Part shown: one piece after another, positions 1-6,622 of the stretch | Position numbering within the stretch: the first letter of the stretch is position 1 | How the letters are laid out: each line of letters begins with the position of its first letter | Assembly: GCA_937934465.1 (NCBI GenBank) | Contig: CALGZO010000033.1 | Coordinates: forward strand, 1 to 7,313 | DNA length: 7,313 nucleotides | Direction of reading: 5' to 3' | From: an uncultured Fimbriimonadales bacterium | GTDB taxonomy: Bacteria; Armatimonadota; Fimbriimonadia; Fimbriimonadales; GBS-DC | The notes under the pieces: generated by a model | What the model was told of the DNA's origin: nothing | The model's input: only the letters and a program-made list of their open reading frames with translations | The model's database searches: none | Position numbers and translations under genes: made by a program

Positions 1-584
1 CGGGGCGACGCGCCGCTGACCATCAGGGGCGTCATCAGCGGGCGCGCCCACGCCACATTCGGCATGCGCGGCGGCTCATGCCCAATATAAACGCCTGCGT
101 AGCGCACGCCCCCCACCCGAACAGGGCGTTGAATCAGGCGCGGCTGACCCCACTCGGCTAACTGCTGCTCCGCGCGGGGGTGCAGGTTCGTCAGCATCGC
201 CTCCAACGGCGTCACCAACGCGACAGGCTCTTTCGGGAAAATGAACCCATACGCCAGCGCGCCCAGAATCTTGCCCTCGATGTAAATCGGGCTGCCGCTC
301 ATCCCTGCAATCACCATCGCGCCGCGCTCCGTGATAGGACCGCCGCGCATCATAATCATTACCAGCGGGCGACCGAAGTTCGCCTGCTCCAACACGCCGA
401 TAACTTCTACCTCGAACCGTTCTATCTTCGTGCCTTTGAAGACCGACAGACCGTAGCCCTTCATGCCGGGCTTCACACGCGACACAGGGAACACATCGCG
501 CATCATCGCGCGCACATCGGGGGTCTCTTGCGCAATCGCCGACACGAGTAGTCCCATCAGGCAAATTTGCCAAAACCTACGCAT
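1..584 (-). CDS. SpoIVB-type S55 serine peptidase, secreted (partial, C-terminus beyond left edge)
   Basis: Translation of the minus strand from ATG at 584 stays open for 194 codons to the window edge. Residues 1-18 form a signal peptide (MRRFWQ, then a hydrophobic stretch ending SAIAQ). Residues 39-64 contain PGMKGYGLSVFKGT and RFEVEVIGVL, and residues 94-112 contain GMSGSPIYIEGKILGALAYG followed by a VTPLEAML segment. These are hallmarks of the SpoIVB/S55 peptidase family. By analogy with GDSGG serine proteases, S96 in GMSGSP is the probable nucleophile. The catalytic histidine is not visible and would have to lie in the missing part. The start is supported by AGGAGG at 595-590, five bases upstream. 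The product is probably exported and acts outside the cytoplasmic membrane; its substrate is unknown. It follows the DsrE-like gene on the same strand after 101 bp with no clear promoter between them, so cotranscription is plausible. Family assignment is confident; a role in sporulation is not implied. Confidence 0.82.
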   Translation of the reverse strand, partial: MRRFWQICLMGLLVSAIAQETPDVRAMMRDVFPVSRVKPGMKGYGLSVFKGTKIERFEVEVIGVLEQANFGRPLVMIMMRGGPITERGAMVIAGMSGSPIYIEGKILGALAYGFIFPKEPVALVTPLEAMLTNLHPRAEQQLAEWGQPRLIQRPVRVGGVRYAGVYIGHEPPRMPNVAWARPLMTPLMVSGASP

Positions 585-589
585 GGTTG

Positions 590-595
590 CCTCCT
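590..595 (-). promoter_or_regulatory. Shine-Dalgarno site of the S55 peptidase gene
   Basis: AGGAGG on the minus strand, five bases before the ATG at 584. It fixes the start of a gene that is otherwise open at the window edge. Confidence 0.8.
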
Positions 596-685
596 GAGGG
601 AATTGCTTCGTGAGCGGCGTTCAGATTCCTGCTACCAGAAGGTTTGGCAGTGGGAGGCAAGCCGTACGCCTGCGCGGAAGCCCCC

Positions 686-1117
686 TTAGTAGCTCATCAC
701 TTTCGTATTGGGCGCCATTTGTGTCTCAATCGTCTCGCGCGAGCCTTCCACAACGCCGTCGATCCAATCAGCAGGTGGGTTCATCCCTGCGCGGCGGCTG
801 CAAGGCGTGCAAACATACACCTTCGCGCCCTTTGCCATCAGCGCTTTGAGCTGCTCCTGCGCTCGAACCAAATCGGTCGGCGGCTGCTTACGCGCCAGCA
901 TCACGCCTCGCACATTCACGAACACTACGACATCATAACCCAAGTCGCGCGCTTGCGAGGCGTAGTTCAACGCCATTTCGTTGCGCCATGCGTCGTCGGT
1001 GGTCAAGTTCAGAAAAAGCACGCCGCCGCGCTTGCTGTCTTGCGCTTGCAGCCATACTAAGCTCGCCAGCAACGCCAGCGCAAGTAGCCCAGTCCAACGC
1101 ACTGTGTGTCGAGCCAT
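686..1117 (-). CDS. Exported DsrE/DsrF-like family protein
   Basis: This is a 143-residue protein (MARHTVRW...). Residues 1-25 form a signal peptide ending LVWLQA-QD, so the mature protein should be outside the cytoplasm. The mature part has an alternating beta/alpha pattern: GGVLFLNLTTDD, then YDVVVFVNVRGVMLA, then LKALMAKGAKVYVCTPCSRRAGM. This matches DsrE-like sulfur-relay folds, whose functional cysteine sits just after the strand corresponding to KVYVC. Two cysteines form a C-T-P-C pair (C103 and C106), which could be a redox or sulfur/metal ligand pair. An upstream in-frame ATG at 1123 is less likely because it is only two bases from AGGAGG; the ATG at 1117 is eight bases away. A minus-strand -10 lies at 1168-1163. 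The S55 peptidase gene follows on the same strand. The substrate cannot be inferred. Confidence 0.7.
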   Translation of the reverse strand: MARHTVRWTGLLALALLASLVWLQAQDSKRGGVLFLNLTTDDAWRNEMALNYASQARDLGYDVVVFVNVRGVMLARKQPPTDLVRAQEQLKALMAKGAKVYVCTPCSRRAGMNPPADWIDGVVEGSRETIETQMAPNTKVMSY

Positions 1118-1124
1118 CGTCATT

Positions 1125-1131
1125 CCCTCCT
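1125..1131 (-). promoter_or_regulatory. Shine-Dalgarno site of the DsrE-like gene (decides the start)
   Basis: AGGAGGG on the minus strand. Counted from AGGAGG, spacing to the ATG at 1123 is two bases, too tight for normal initiation. Spacing to the ATG at 1117 is eight bases, so 1117 is preferred. Confidence 0.7.
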
Positions 1132-1154
1132 ATCAGGTTAGAGTGGCGTGTTGC

Positions 1155-1169
1155 GTATAAGTATTATAC
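1155..1169. repeat. 15-bp inverted repeat overlapping a promoter
   Basis: GTATAA at 1155-1160 and TTATAC at 1164-1169 are perfect inverted copies around a 3-bp centre. The repeat covers the minus-strand -10 and its probable start site. It may be a repressor operator, or just a by-product of an AT-rich promoter. Confidence 0.35.
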
Positions 1170-1171
1170 CC
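1163..1171 (-). promoter_or_regulatory. Probable -10 element for the DsrE-like gene
   Basis: The minus strand reads GGGTATAAT, with TATAAT at 1168-1163. The predicted transcription start near 1156 would give a leader of about 39 nt containing the AGGAGGG site. No -35 hexamer near TTGACA is seen at a suitable distance, so recognition may rely on an extended -10. Confidence 0.5.
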
Positions 1172-1188
1172 ACCGTGTGTGTAGTCTG

Positions 1189-1197
1189 GGGTATACT
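1189..1197 (+). promoter_or_regulatory. Probable -10 element for the prepilin-like/dockerin unit
   Basis: GGGTATACT, with TATACT at 1192-1197. The predicted start near 1204 gives a leader of about 30 nt before the ATG at 1234. No recognisable -35 box. It is back to back with the DsrE-like gene's promoter. Confidence 0.45.
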
Positions 1198-1233
1198 CAC
1201 AGCGCTGTGCGGATTGCACTCAGAGGGTTGACG

Positions 1234-1920
1234 ATGAGGCGCGGTTTTACGCTGATAGAGTTGCTTGTCGTCATCGCGATTGTCGCGATACTGGCGGCGG
1301 TGCTGTTTCCTGTGTTCGCACAGGCGCGCGAGAAGGCGCGTCAGACAGCGTGTCTGTCCAATGAGCGGCAGATGGGGCTGGCGGTGCTGATGTACGCGCA
1401 CGACTACGAGGAGATGCTGCCGCCCAGTCAGCATCTAGGCGCGGGCGGGCTGTTCCCACTACTGATGCCCTATACCAAAGCGCCGCTACTCTACCGATGC
1501 CCATCCGACCCCAGCGTGAACTTCGAGCGCGCGCTGCTAGGCTATCCACCCGACTATGTGCGCAAAACCTCCTACGGCATCAACTTCTGGATGACCCCCA
1601 AATACGGCGCGTACCGCAACCTCGACTGCAGCGGCTACATCCATCTCGCCGCCATCCGCACCCCCGCCGAGACCATCTACCTCGCCGAGATGAAGGAGAA
1701 CCTACTCTGGGACCACTTCCACCCCTCGATGTGGCCCACAAACTTGGATGACCCGTTCGATAATCCCTGCGGGCTGATTGACCCCGCGGAGGAGTTAGCG
1801 CAGACTTGGCACAGCGGCGGCGCGAACTACCTGTTCATCGACGGGCACGCACGATGGATGCGATTCGAGCAAACTTGGTCGCTTCAAGCCAACCATAATC
1901 TGTATGACCCAAGACGATAA
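1234..1920 (+). CDS. Prepilin-type N-terminal cleavage/methylation protein with H-X9-DG motif
   Basis: This is a 228-residue protein starting MRRGFTLIELLVVIAIVAIL. It has a short basic leader, the prepilin peptidase site G4-F5, glutamate at position +5 of the mature chain (E9), and one hydrophobic helix to about residue 25. Next come a cysteine-containing segment (CLSNERQMGLAVLMYAHDYEE, 40-60) and a CPSD motif (89-92). H193 is separated by nine residues from D203-G204, the H-X9-DG signature. This architecture is typical of the large pseudopilin-like families of Planctomycetes and Armatimonadota; it is probably inserted in the membrane and processed by a prepilin peptidase. The exact role is unknown, and a structural pilin role is not shown. 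The frame is open upstream, but the start at 1234 fits the leader sequence, a weak AGAGGG site and the TATACT promoter. The dockerin-repeat gene follows after 11 bp. Confidence 0.88.
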   Translation: MRRGFTLIELLVVIAIVAILAAVLFPVFAQAREKARQTACLSNERQMGLAVLMYAHDYEEMLPPSQHLGAGGLFPLLMPYTKAPLLYRCPSDPSVNFERALLGYPPDYVRKTSYGINFWMTPKYGAYRNLDCSGYIHLAAIRTPAETIYLAEMKENLLWDHFHPSMWPTNLDDPFDNPCGLIDPAEELAQTWHSGGANYLFIDGHARWMRFEQTWSLQANHNLYDPRR

Positions 1921-1925
1921 GGAGG
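1919..1925 (+). promoter_or_regulatory. Shine-Dalgarno site overlapping the upstream stop codon
   Basis: AAGGAGG begins inside the TAA stop (1918-1920) of the prepilin-like gene and lies six bases before the ATG at 1932. This arrangement suggests translational coupling of the two genes. Confidence 0.75.
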
Positions 1926-1931
1926 AACACC

Positions 1932-2837
1932 ATGAGACTGTGGAGTTTAACGGCTGGACTGTTGCTGATGAGCGCGCCTGCACTGGCGCACTGGGACTTC
2001 CTGCTGGGCGTTCGGAACGGGCGCGCAGCGGTCATTCTGCCTCAACCGCACCCCCTACAGACCATGAGTCTACTGCTCGGTCAATACACCCGTGAACTGG
2101 GCATTGAGTATTACATCGACCCGAACACGAACCTCACTCATCTCTCGGGCGCGAGCATTCGTACCGTGTGGGTATCGCCCAATCTTATAGGACGACTCAA
2201 TAATCAGGACATTATCTGCGCCTCCAACTGCGCGAACTACTTCACGATGAACGAGGAGGGGCACGAGCATATCCGCTTCCGCGCCGCGCAGCGTGGCATC
2301 TACATCTGGGATTTGAAAGTGGTGGATGCCACAGACATCAACGGCAACCCTGTCGCCGATATGGAGGGCGTCTATCGTATCTACTTTCGCGCGGGCAACC
2401 CGCACTACCTGTACGGCTCGGTGGACGCGCCCAACTATCAGGGCGACCTGTACGCGCTGCGCTTGACCCTGCAGCTGCGTCTGGGCAATCAGGTGGTGCA
2501 GGAGGTCAGTTTACCCCCTGCGCCCAACGCACTCCACGCCTACATGGCGAGCTTTGGGCAATCGGGCAGCTACGCCGTCGTCGCCAAGTTAGACAAGCAC
2601 CTCTCGCGGCGCGTGAACCTGAACCTGCAAGGCGCAACGCTCGCCAACTGGCTGTTTCCAATCGCGGGCGATGTGAACAACGATGATGTAATCGACGACG
2701 CCGACCTGCTGCAGGTGCTGTTTGCGTTCGGCTCCGACAATGCGCAAGCCGATGTGAACGGCGATGGCGTTGTCGACGACGCTGACCTCTTAGTCGTGCT
2801 GTTCAACTTCGGCGCGAGCGGTGAGGGAACCCCGTAA
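1932..2837 (+). CDS. Secreted protein of unknown function with C-terminal dockerin type I-like repeats
   Basis: This is a 301-residue protein. Residues 1-19 are a clear signal peptide (MRLWSLTAGLLLMSAPALA). The mature N-terminal region, about 20-240, is not recognised; it is rich in beta-type segments and carries a cysteine pair (C96, C100). The end carries two calcium-loop repeats: GDVNNDDVIDDADLL near 246-260 and ADVNGDGVVDDADLL near 273-287. Each has the D-x-N-x-D spacing with a final aspartate at loop position 12 (D247, N249, D251, D258 and D274, N276, D278, D285) and then a conserved hydrophobic helix ending FxFG. That is the layout of dockerin type I. In non-cellulosomal bacteria such modules often end extracellular proteins, and a cohesin partner need not exist. 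The strong Shine-Dalgarno site and 11-bp gap place it in one unit with the prepilin-like gene. Export is confident; function is unknown. Confidence 0.85.
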   Translation: MRLWSLTAGLLLMSAPALAHWDFLLGVRNGRAAVILPQPHPLQTMSLLLGQYTRELGIEYYIDPNTNLTHLSGASIRTVWVSPNLIGRLNNQDIICASNCANYFTMNEEGHEHIRFRAAQRGIYIWDLKVVDATDINGNPVADMEGVYRIYFRAGNPHYLYGSVDAPNYQGDLYALRLTLQLRLGNQVVQEVSLPPAPNALHAYMASFGQSGSYAVVAKLDKHLSRRVNLNLQGATLANWLFPIAGDVNNDDVIDDADLLQVLFAFGSDNAQADVNGDGVVDDADLLVVLFNFGASGEGTP

Positions 2838-2891
2838 AACTATGCGTCGGTACAAATGTAGATTTCCCAAAGCCACATATACCTCCGATTG

Positions 2892-2943
2892 CTGCGTATG
2901 CACGGCTCAAGAGAGTACGCAGGGTGGCTTCGCATGCTGCCAC
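2892..2943. repeat. Inverted repeats between convergent genes (possible weak terminator)
   Basis: In the 132-bp gap between the stops of the dockerin gene and the desaturase gene, CTGCGTA at 2892-2898 pairs with TACGCAG at 2916-2922. GTGGC at 2924-2928 pairs with GCCAC at 2939-2943. No T-tract follows on either strand, so this is not a classical intrinsic terminator. The rest of the gap shows nothing recognisable. Confidence 0.25.
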
Positions 2944-2969
2944 TGGGGAAGCAACGAATACCGATATGC

Positions 2970-4421
2970 TCACCCTTTTCTCTCTCGTTTGCCCATGATG
3001 CGCTCGGCGACGAGCTCGGCGGAAATCAGCGTCATCGGGATGCCGTTGCCCGGCTGCGTGCTGGCGCCCACCAAGTAGCAGTTTCCGAACGGCGTCTGCA
3101 CCGAGGGGCGAAACGCTGTAGATTGGAAGAATGTGTGCGCAATCCCGAACGCCGCGCCTTGCCATAGACCCATCGCCTGCCACTCATGTGGGGTCAGCGT
3201 CTCCACGAACCGCATACACTCGCGCTTGAGACCCACGCGCGCGATGACGGTCTCCAGCACGCGCGGGGCGGCGGCGCGGGCGTCCTCGCCTGTCAGGTTC
3301 GGCGCAGGAACCAGCACATAGAGGTTCTCGCAGCCAGCGGGCGCGTCGGTCGGGTCGGTGCGATTGGAGAGGCAAGTGTAGAACGATGGGTCGCTCGGCA
3401 CGCGCTGCTCCTCGAACAGTTCGCGCAGGTTCGCCTCAAAGTCGCGACTGAAGTAGACATTGTGGTGCAGTTGATGAGGCAGCGGCTCGGTGTAGCCGAT
3501 ATAGAACATCAGCGCGCTACAGGAGTTTTTGAAGTTGCGCTTGGCATAGGTCGTGGGAGGGAGCAGCTCGCGATAGGCGGTTGGCGCGTCGACATTCACC
3601 ACCACCACATCGGCTTTCAACACCTCGCCCGATTGCAGGCGCACGCCTACCGCGCGGTCGCCCTCAATCAGCACCTCCTGCACCCGATGATTGAGATAGA
3701 TACGCGCGCCCTCTTCCTGCGCGACGCGGGCGATGGCTTCGGGTAGGCGATGCATCCCGCCGCGCGGATACCACACCCCCTCGCCCGACTCCATGTAGGT
3801 TAACACGCCGTAGACCCACAGCGCGTCTTTGGGCGACAGCCCCAGATACATCGTCTGGAACGAGAAGAGCATCTGCAGGCGTGGGTCGCGCACATAGCCC
3901 GCCACGCGCTTCCAGAGGTTGCTCAGCAGCCGATGGCGCAGCAGCAACCCCACCTGATAGGGCGTGAACAGGTCGCCCAGCCCCCGATACTGCTTGCGCA
4001 CGAACGCGGGTACAACCGCATGGTACATCGCGCTCAAATCGCCCATCAGGCGCAGGTAGCCCGGAACCTCGTCGGGGCTGATTTTACGGGCAATCTCGCG
4101 CGTCATGCGTGCGATATTCGGCGTGGAGTCGAACACCGTGCCGTCGCCGAAGTAGACGCGATAGGAGGGGTCAATCAGCGCGAGGTCTAAGTAGTCCTCC
4201 ACGCGCCGATGCAAGTCGCCAAACAGCCGTTCGAGGGGTTCAAGCATCATGAGCAGCGTGGGTCCGGTATCGAACCGATAGCCGTCGCGCCGCAGCTCGC
4301 CGAGGCGTCCGCCGATTTGGGGACGCGCCTCGAACACCGTGACTTCACAGCCTGATTGTGCCAACCGCGCGGCAGTGGACAGCCCGCCCATCCCCGCGCC
4401 GACGATAACAACCGTTTTCAT
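2970..4421 (-). CDS. crtI: CrtI-type carotenoid (phytoene) desaturase family FAD oxidoreductase
   Basis: This is a 483-residue protein, close to the usual size of CrtI-type phytoene desaturases, which introduce double bases of conjugation into colourless C40 carotenoid precursors using bound FAD at the membrane. The N-terminus has the FAD dinucleotide fold VIVGAGMGGL (5-14), an acidic strand end (FEARP, 30-34), GGRL (37-40) and DTGPTLL (51-57). Mid-protein FSFQTMYLGLSP (187-197) and EGVWYPRGGMHRLPEAI (214-230) are family-typical. The C-terminus has the desaturase signature NCYLVGASTQPGNGIP (447-462). Related members act on diapophytoene, on other carotenoids or as isomerases, so the substrate is not certain. 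No phytoene synthase is in the window. There is no Shine-Dalgarno site; the start at 4421 sits nine bases after AGGTACAAT, implying a leaderless mRNA. The promoter region is shared with the divergent macro-domain gene. Confidence 0.85.
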   Translation of the reverse strand: MKTVVIVGAGMGGLSTAARLAQSGCEVTVFEARPQIGGRLGELRRDGYRFDTGPTLLMMLEPLERLFGDLHRRVEDYLDLALIDPSYRVYFGDGTVFDSTPNIARMTREIARKISPDEVPGYLRLMGDLSAMYHAVVPAFVRKQYRGLGDLFTPYQVGLLLRHRLLSNLWKRVAGYVRDPRLQMLFSFQTMYLGLSPKDALWVYGVLTYMESGEGVWYPRGGMHRLPEAIARVAQEEGARIYLNHRVQEVLIEGDRAVGVRLQSGEVLKADVVVVNVDAPTAYRELLPPTTYAKRNFKNSCSALMFYIGYTEPLPHQLHHNVYFSRDFEANLRELFEEQRVPSDPSFYTCLSNRTDPTDAPAGCENLYVLVPAPNLTGEDARAAAPRVLETVIARVGLKRECMRFVETLTPHEWQAMGLWQGAAFGIAHTFFQSTAFRPSVQTPFGNCYLVGASTQPGNGIPMTLISAELVAERIMGKRERKG

Positions 4422-4430
4422 AGACGCCCA

Positions 4431-4439
4431 ATTGTACCT
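4431..4439 (-). promoter_or_regulatory. -10 promoter for the desaturase gene, probably leaderless
   Basis: The minus strand reads AGGTACAAT, with TACAAT at 4436-4431. Nine bases separate it from the ATG at 4421. A start about seven bases after the hexamer (near 4424) leaves only about three untranslated bases. The -35 position would lie over the start of the divergent gene and shows no TTGACA-like hexamer. Confidence 0.6.
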
Positions 4440-4443
4440 GCTA

Positions 4444-4452
4444 AGGTATAAT
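4444..4452 (+). promoter_or_regulatory. -10 promoter for the macro-domain gene, probably leaderless
   Basis: AGGTATAAT, with TATAAT at 4447-4452, exactly nine bases before the ATG at 4462. The predicted start near 4459 gives a leader of about three bases. It is the mirror arrangement of the desaturase promoter, with ten bases between the two hexamers. Confidence 0.6.
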
Positions 4453-4461
4453 CCCTGTGCT

Positions 4462-5604
4462 ATGCTACGGACGGCGAGCCACCCGTGGATGACGCGCGTG
4501 CGACCGACGGCGAGCTACACTCTGCAGGGCGCGCGTGTGGAACTGTATGTGCTGCCCCACACCAGCTTGCATCGCGTCGCCGCCGACGCGCTGATTCTGG
4601 CGACCGACGCCACGATGCGCATGACCAAAGGCTTCCGCAAGCAGCTGCGCGACTATGCAGGCTTCGACTTGGTGGAGCAGGAGGCGGTCTCGTGCGCGCC
4701 GTTGCCCCCACAAGGCGTCGCGATTACAGGCGCAGGGCGCACCAAGTTCAAGCATATCCTGCACGCGAACCTCTATGACACGCACTACACCACCGATGCG
4801 AGCCTGCAGCAGCAGGGGCTGCTGAACGCGCTGACCGTCGCCGCCGAGCGGGGCATGCAGACCGTCGCTTTCGCCGACTACACGCTGGATTTGCGACGCG
4901 CGTTGGCGGAGGAGACGGCATGGACCATCGCGCAAGCGATTGCGCAGCGTCCGAGCGGGTTGAATGCGTTCAAAATCCTCTGCACGGACGCGGTGAACGG
5001 CTGGGCGTTCCAGCAGATTCTGGGCTGGGTGAGCCAGCGCGGGTTCGAGCCGTACCGCGCGATGTACCGCATCCGCCACACGATGCTCCACGCCGCGCAA
5101 GGGGAACGCATACCTGCGCACGGGTTGTGGCGGTTCACTGAGCCGAGCCTGCGCCCCGACGACGCGCTCATCAAGCGTGGGGGGCAAGTGTTGCAGAGCA
5201 AGACGCGCGCGCTCGCGCCGATTGCGCTCGGCGACGCGACGATTACAGCGGGCGGCGCACTGCCATACCCGTTCGTGGTGCATCTTGCGGCGCTGGAGGC
5301 TGGGCGCATCCCCTCGCAGGAGACGCTCACCGCCGCCGTGCGCGCCGCGCTCTCGCTCGCTCACCACCAAAGCCTGCGCACTGTGCTTGTCCCTATGCCC
5401 AACCCACTGCAGGGCGTCTCAACCGACGAGTTCGCCCACACCGTCGCGCAGACCATCAGCGACTACCTGCACGAGCTGATTTCCAAGATTGAACGGTTCA
5501 TACTGGTCGGCGCGAGCGATGCGGAGTATCGCGCGTGGCAAAGCGCAGTAGACGCCCAGCGCAACCTGCTGAGCCTGCCGCCGCTGGAGACAGCGCAGGT
5601 CTGA
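4462..5604 (+). CDS. Protein with two tandem macro-domain-like modules
   Basis: This is a 380-residue soluble protein with no signal peptide or membrane segment. Module one (about 40-190) begins with ADALILATDATM, where macro domains have their DAIVNAAN motif, then AITGAGRTKFKHILHANLY (87-105), a helix LLNALTVAAERGMQTVAFADY (120-140) and a C-terminal strand FKILCTD. Module two (about 233-365) repeats the pattern: DDALIKRGGQVL, ATITAGGALPYPFVVHLAALE (259-279), TAAVRAALSLAHHQSLRTVLVP and a final FILVGASD strand. Macro domains bind ADP-ribose or related nucleotides and some hydrolyse them. Here the NAAN and glycine-rich GGGV loop are not conserved in module one (TDATM and TKGF instead), so catalysis may be lost or altered. 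Start at 4462 is chosen from the leaderless promoter; an in-frame ATG at 4489 has no ribosome binding site. The gene ends 13 bp from the convergent reductase. Assignment is by pattern recognition; function is unknown. Confidence 0.65.
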   Translation: MLRTASHPWMTRVRPTASYTLQGARVELYVLPHTSLHRVAADALILATDATMRMTKGFRKQLRDYAGFDLVEQEAVSCAPLPPQGVAITGAGRTKFKHILHANLYDTHYTTDASLQQQGLLNALTVAAERGMQTVAFADYTLDLRRALAEETAWTIAQAIAQRPSGLNAFKILCTDAVNGWAFQQILGWVSQRGFEPYRAMYRIRHTMLHAAQGERIPAHGLWRFTEPSLRPDDALIKRGGQVLQSKTRALAPIALGDATITAGGALPYPFVVHLAALEAGRIPSQETLTAAVRAALSLAHHQSLRTVLVPMPNPLQGVSTDEFAHTVAQTISDYLHELISKIERFILVGASDAEYRAWQSAVDAQRNLLSLPPLETAQV

Positions 5605-5617
5605 GCCGTACCGCCCC

Positions 5618-6613
5618 TCACAGCGCAGGCAGCTGCATATCGCTGCTGTGTCCGGGGAACATCTTCGCGCTGGGGTCAATCACGCTCTTGGCGTGGTTCA
5701 CGGCGATGCACACCTCGCCGACGCCCGTGGCGATGAGCTTGAGCTTGCTCGGATGCGTGCAGACATCGCCTGCGGCGTAGACGCCCGGCAAGTTCGTCTG
5801 CATCTGCTCGTCCACGACAATCTGGTTGCCCTGCAGCTCCAGCCCCCAGCTCTTGATGGGACCGAGCGTCGCCACGAAGCCGAGATTGAGGATAACGGCG
5901 TCCACTGCCAGCTCACGCTCTTCTTGGGTTTTATTGTGGAAGATGACGGCGCGCTCCAGCGTGTCGTTGCCGCACAGGCGGCGCACCTCGTAGGGCGTGA
6001 GGATGGTCACGGGCGACTGGCGCAGCTCCTGCACGCTCTGCTCGTGGGCGCGGAACTCGTCGCGGCGATGGATGAGGGTAATCTCGCGCGCGATGGGGTA
6101 GAGGTTCAACGCCCAGTCCACCGCCGAGTCGCCTCCGCCCACAATCAGCAGCCGTTTGCCCGCGAACATCGACTTATCACGCACGCCATAATAGACGCCG
6201 TTGCCCTCAAATTCAGCGACGCCCTCGACATTCAGCTTGCGCGGCGCGAACGCGCCTGCGCCTGCGCATATGACCAAAGTGCGCGTGTGGTGCGCAACGC
6301 CCTTGTCGGTCGTAATCGCCCAGCCCTCGTCGGTGCGCTGCAACTGCTCCGCGCGCTCTTCCAAGCACACCGTGGGCTTGAAACGCATCGCTTGACGAAT
6401 CATCTGCGCTGCGAGGTCTTTGGCAAACACTTCGGGGAAGCCGGGCATATCGTACACATACTTTTCAGGATAGAGCGCGGTGAGTTGCCCGCCTAGCTCA
6501 GGTAGACTGTCGATGATTTTGGTGCGCATGCCGCGCAGACCAGCATAGAACGCGCCGAACAACCCTACAGGACCGCCGCCGATAATCGTGATGTCATACA
6601 AATCGGTATTCAT
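5618..6613 (-). CDS. Ferredoxin-NADP(+) reductase, thioredoxin-reductase-like type
   Basis: This is a 331-residue flavoprotein that would pass electrons between NADPH and ferredoxin (or flavodoxin) in the cytoplasm. The N-terminal FAD fold is DITIIGGGPVGLFGAFYAGLRG (7-28), followed by ELGGQLTALYPEKYVYDMPGFP (39-60). The NADPH fold is LIVGGGDSAVDWAL (156-169), with HRRDEFRAH (182-190) providing arginines for the NADP 2'-phosphate. The C-terminal FAD motif is GVYAAGDVCTHPSK (277-290). The CxxC redox pair of true thioredoxin reductases is absent: the corresponding stretch reads GVYYGVRDKSMFAGK (139-153), as in the YumC-type reductases. The frame is open far upstream to 7138, but family length, the N-terminal FAD motif and AGGTACAAT nine bases before the ATG at 6613 all support this start. 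There is no Shine-Dalgarno site, so the mRNA is probably leaderless. Confidence 0.9.
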   Translation of the reverse strand: MNTDLYDITIIGGGPVGLFGAFYAGLRGMRTKIIDSLPELGGQLTALYPEKYVYDMPGFPEVFAKDLAAQMIRQAMRFKPTVCLEERAEQLQRTDEGWAITTDKGVAHHTRTLVICAGAGAFAPRKLNVEGVAEFEGNGVYYGVRDKSMFAGKRLLIVGGGDSAVDWALNLYPIAREITLIHRRDEFRAHEQSVQELRQSPVTILTPYEVRRLCGNDTLERAVIFHNKTQEERELAVDAVILNLGFVATLGPIKSWGLELQGNQIVVDEQMQTNLPGVYAAGDVCTHPSKLKLIATGVGEVCIAVNHAKSVIDPSAKMFPGHSSDMQLPAL

Positions 6614-6622
6614 ACCGCCCCA

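Noticed and set aside
76..573. Minus-strand 165-residue reading frame
   Set aside because: It is a shifted frame of the S55 peptidase gene, which has a signal peptide, family motifs and a Shine-Dalgarno site in the neighbouring frame.
988..1233. N-terminal extension of the prepilin-like gene
   Set aside because: The frame is open but runs through the DsrE-like gene and promoter region; a prepilin leader must be at the N-terminus, which fixes the start at 1234.
2842..3078. Small cysteine-rich plus-strand frame (starts MRRYKC) after the dockerin gene
   Set aside because: No ribosome binding site, and it runs into the opposite strand of the desaturase gene; the cysteines come from TGC/TGT-rich intergenic sequence.
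4465..5370. Long minus-strand frame opposite the macro-domain gene
   Set aside because: Arginine-rich shadow of the GC-rich coding strand with no domain pattern or start signals.
5648..6496. Long plus-strand frame opposite the reductase gene
   Set aside because: Shadow of a strongly recognisable flavoprotein; no domain pattern of its own.
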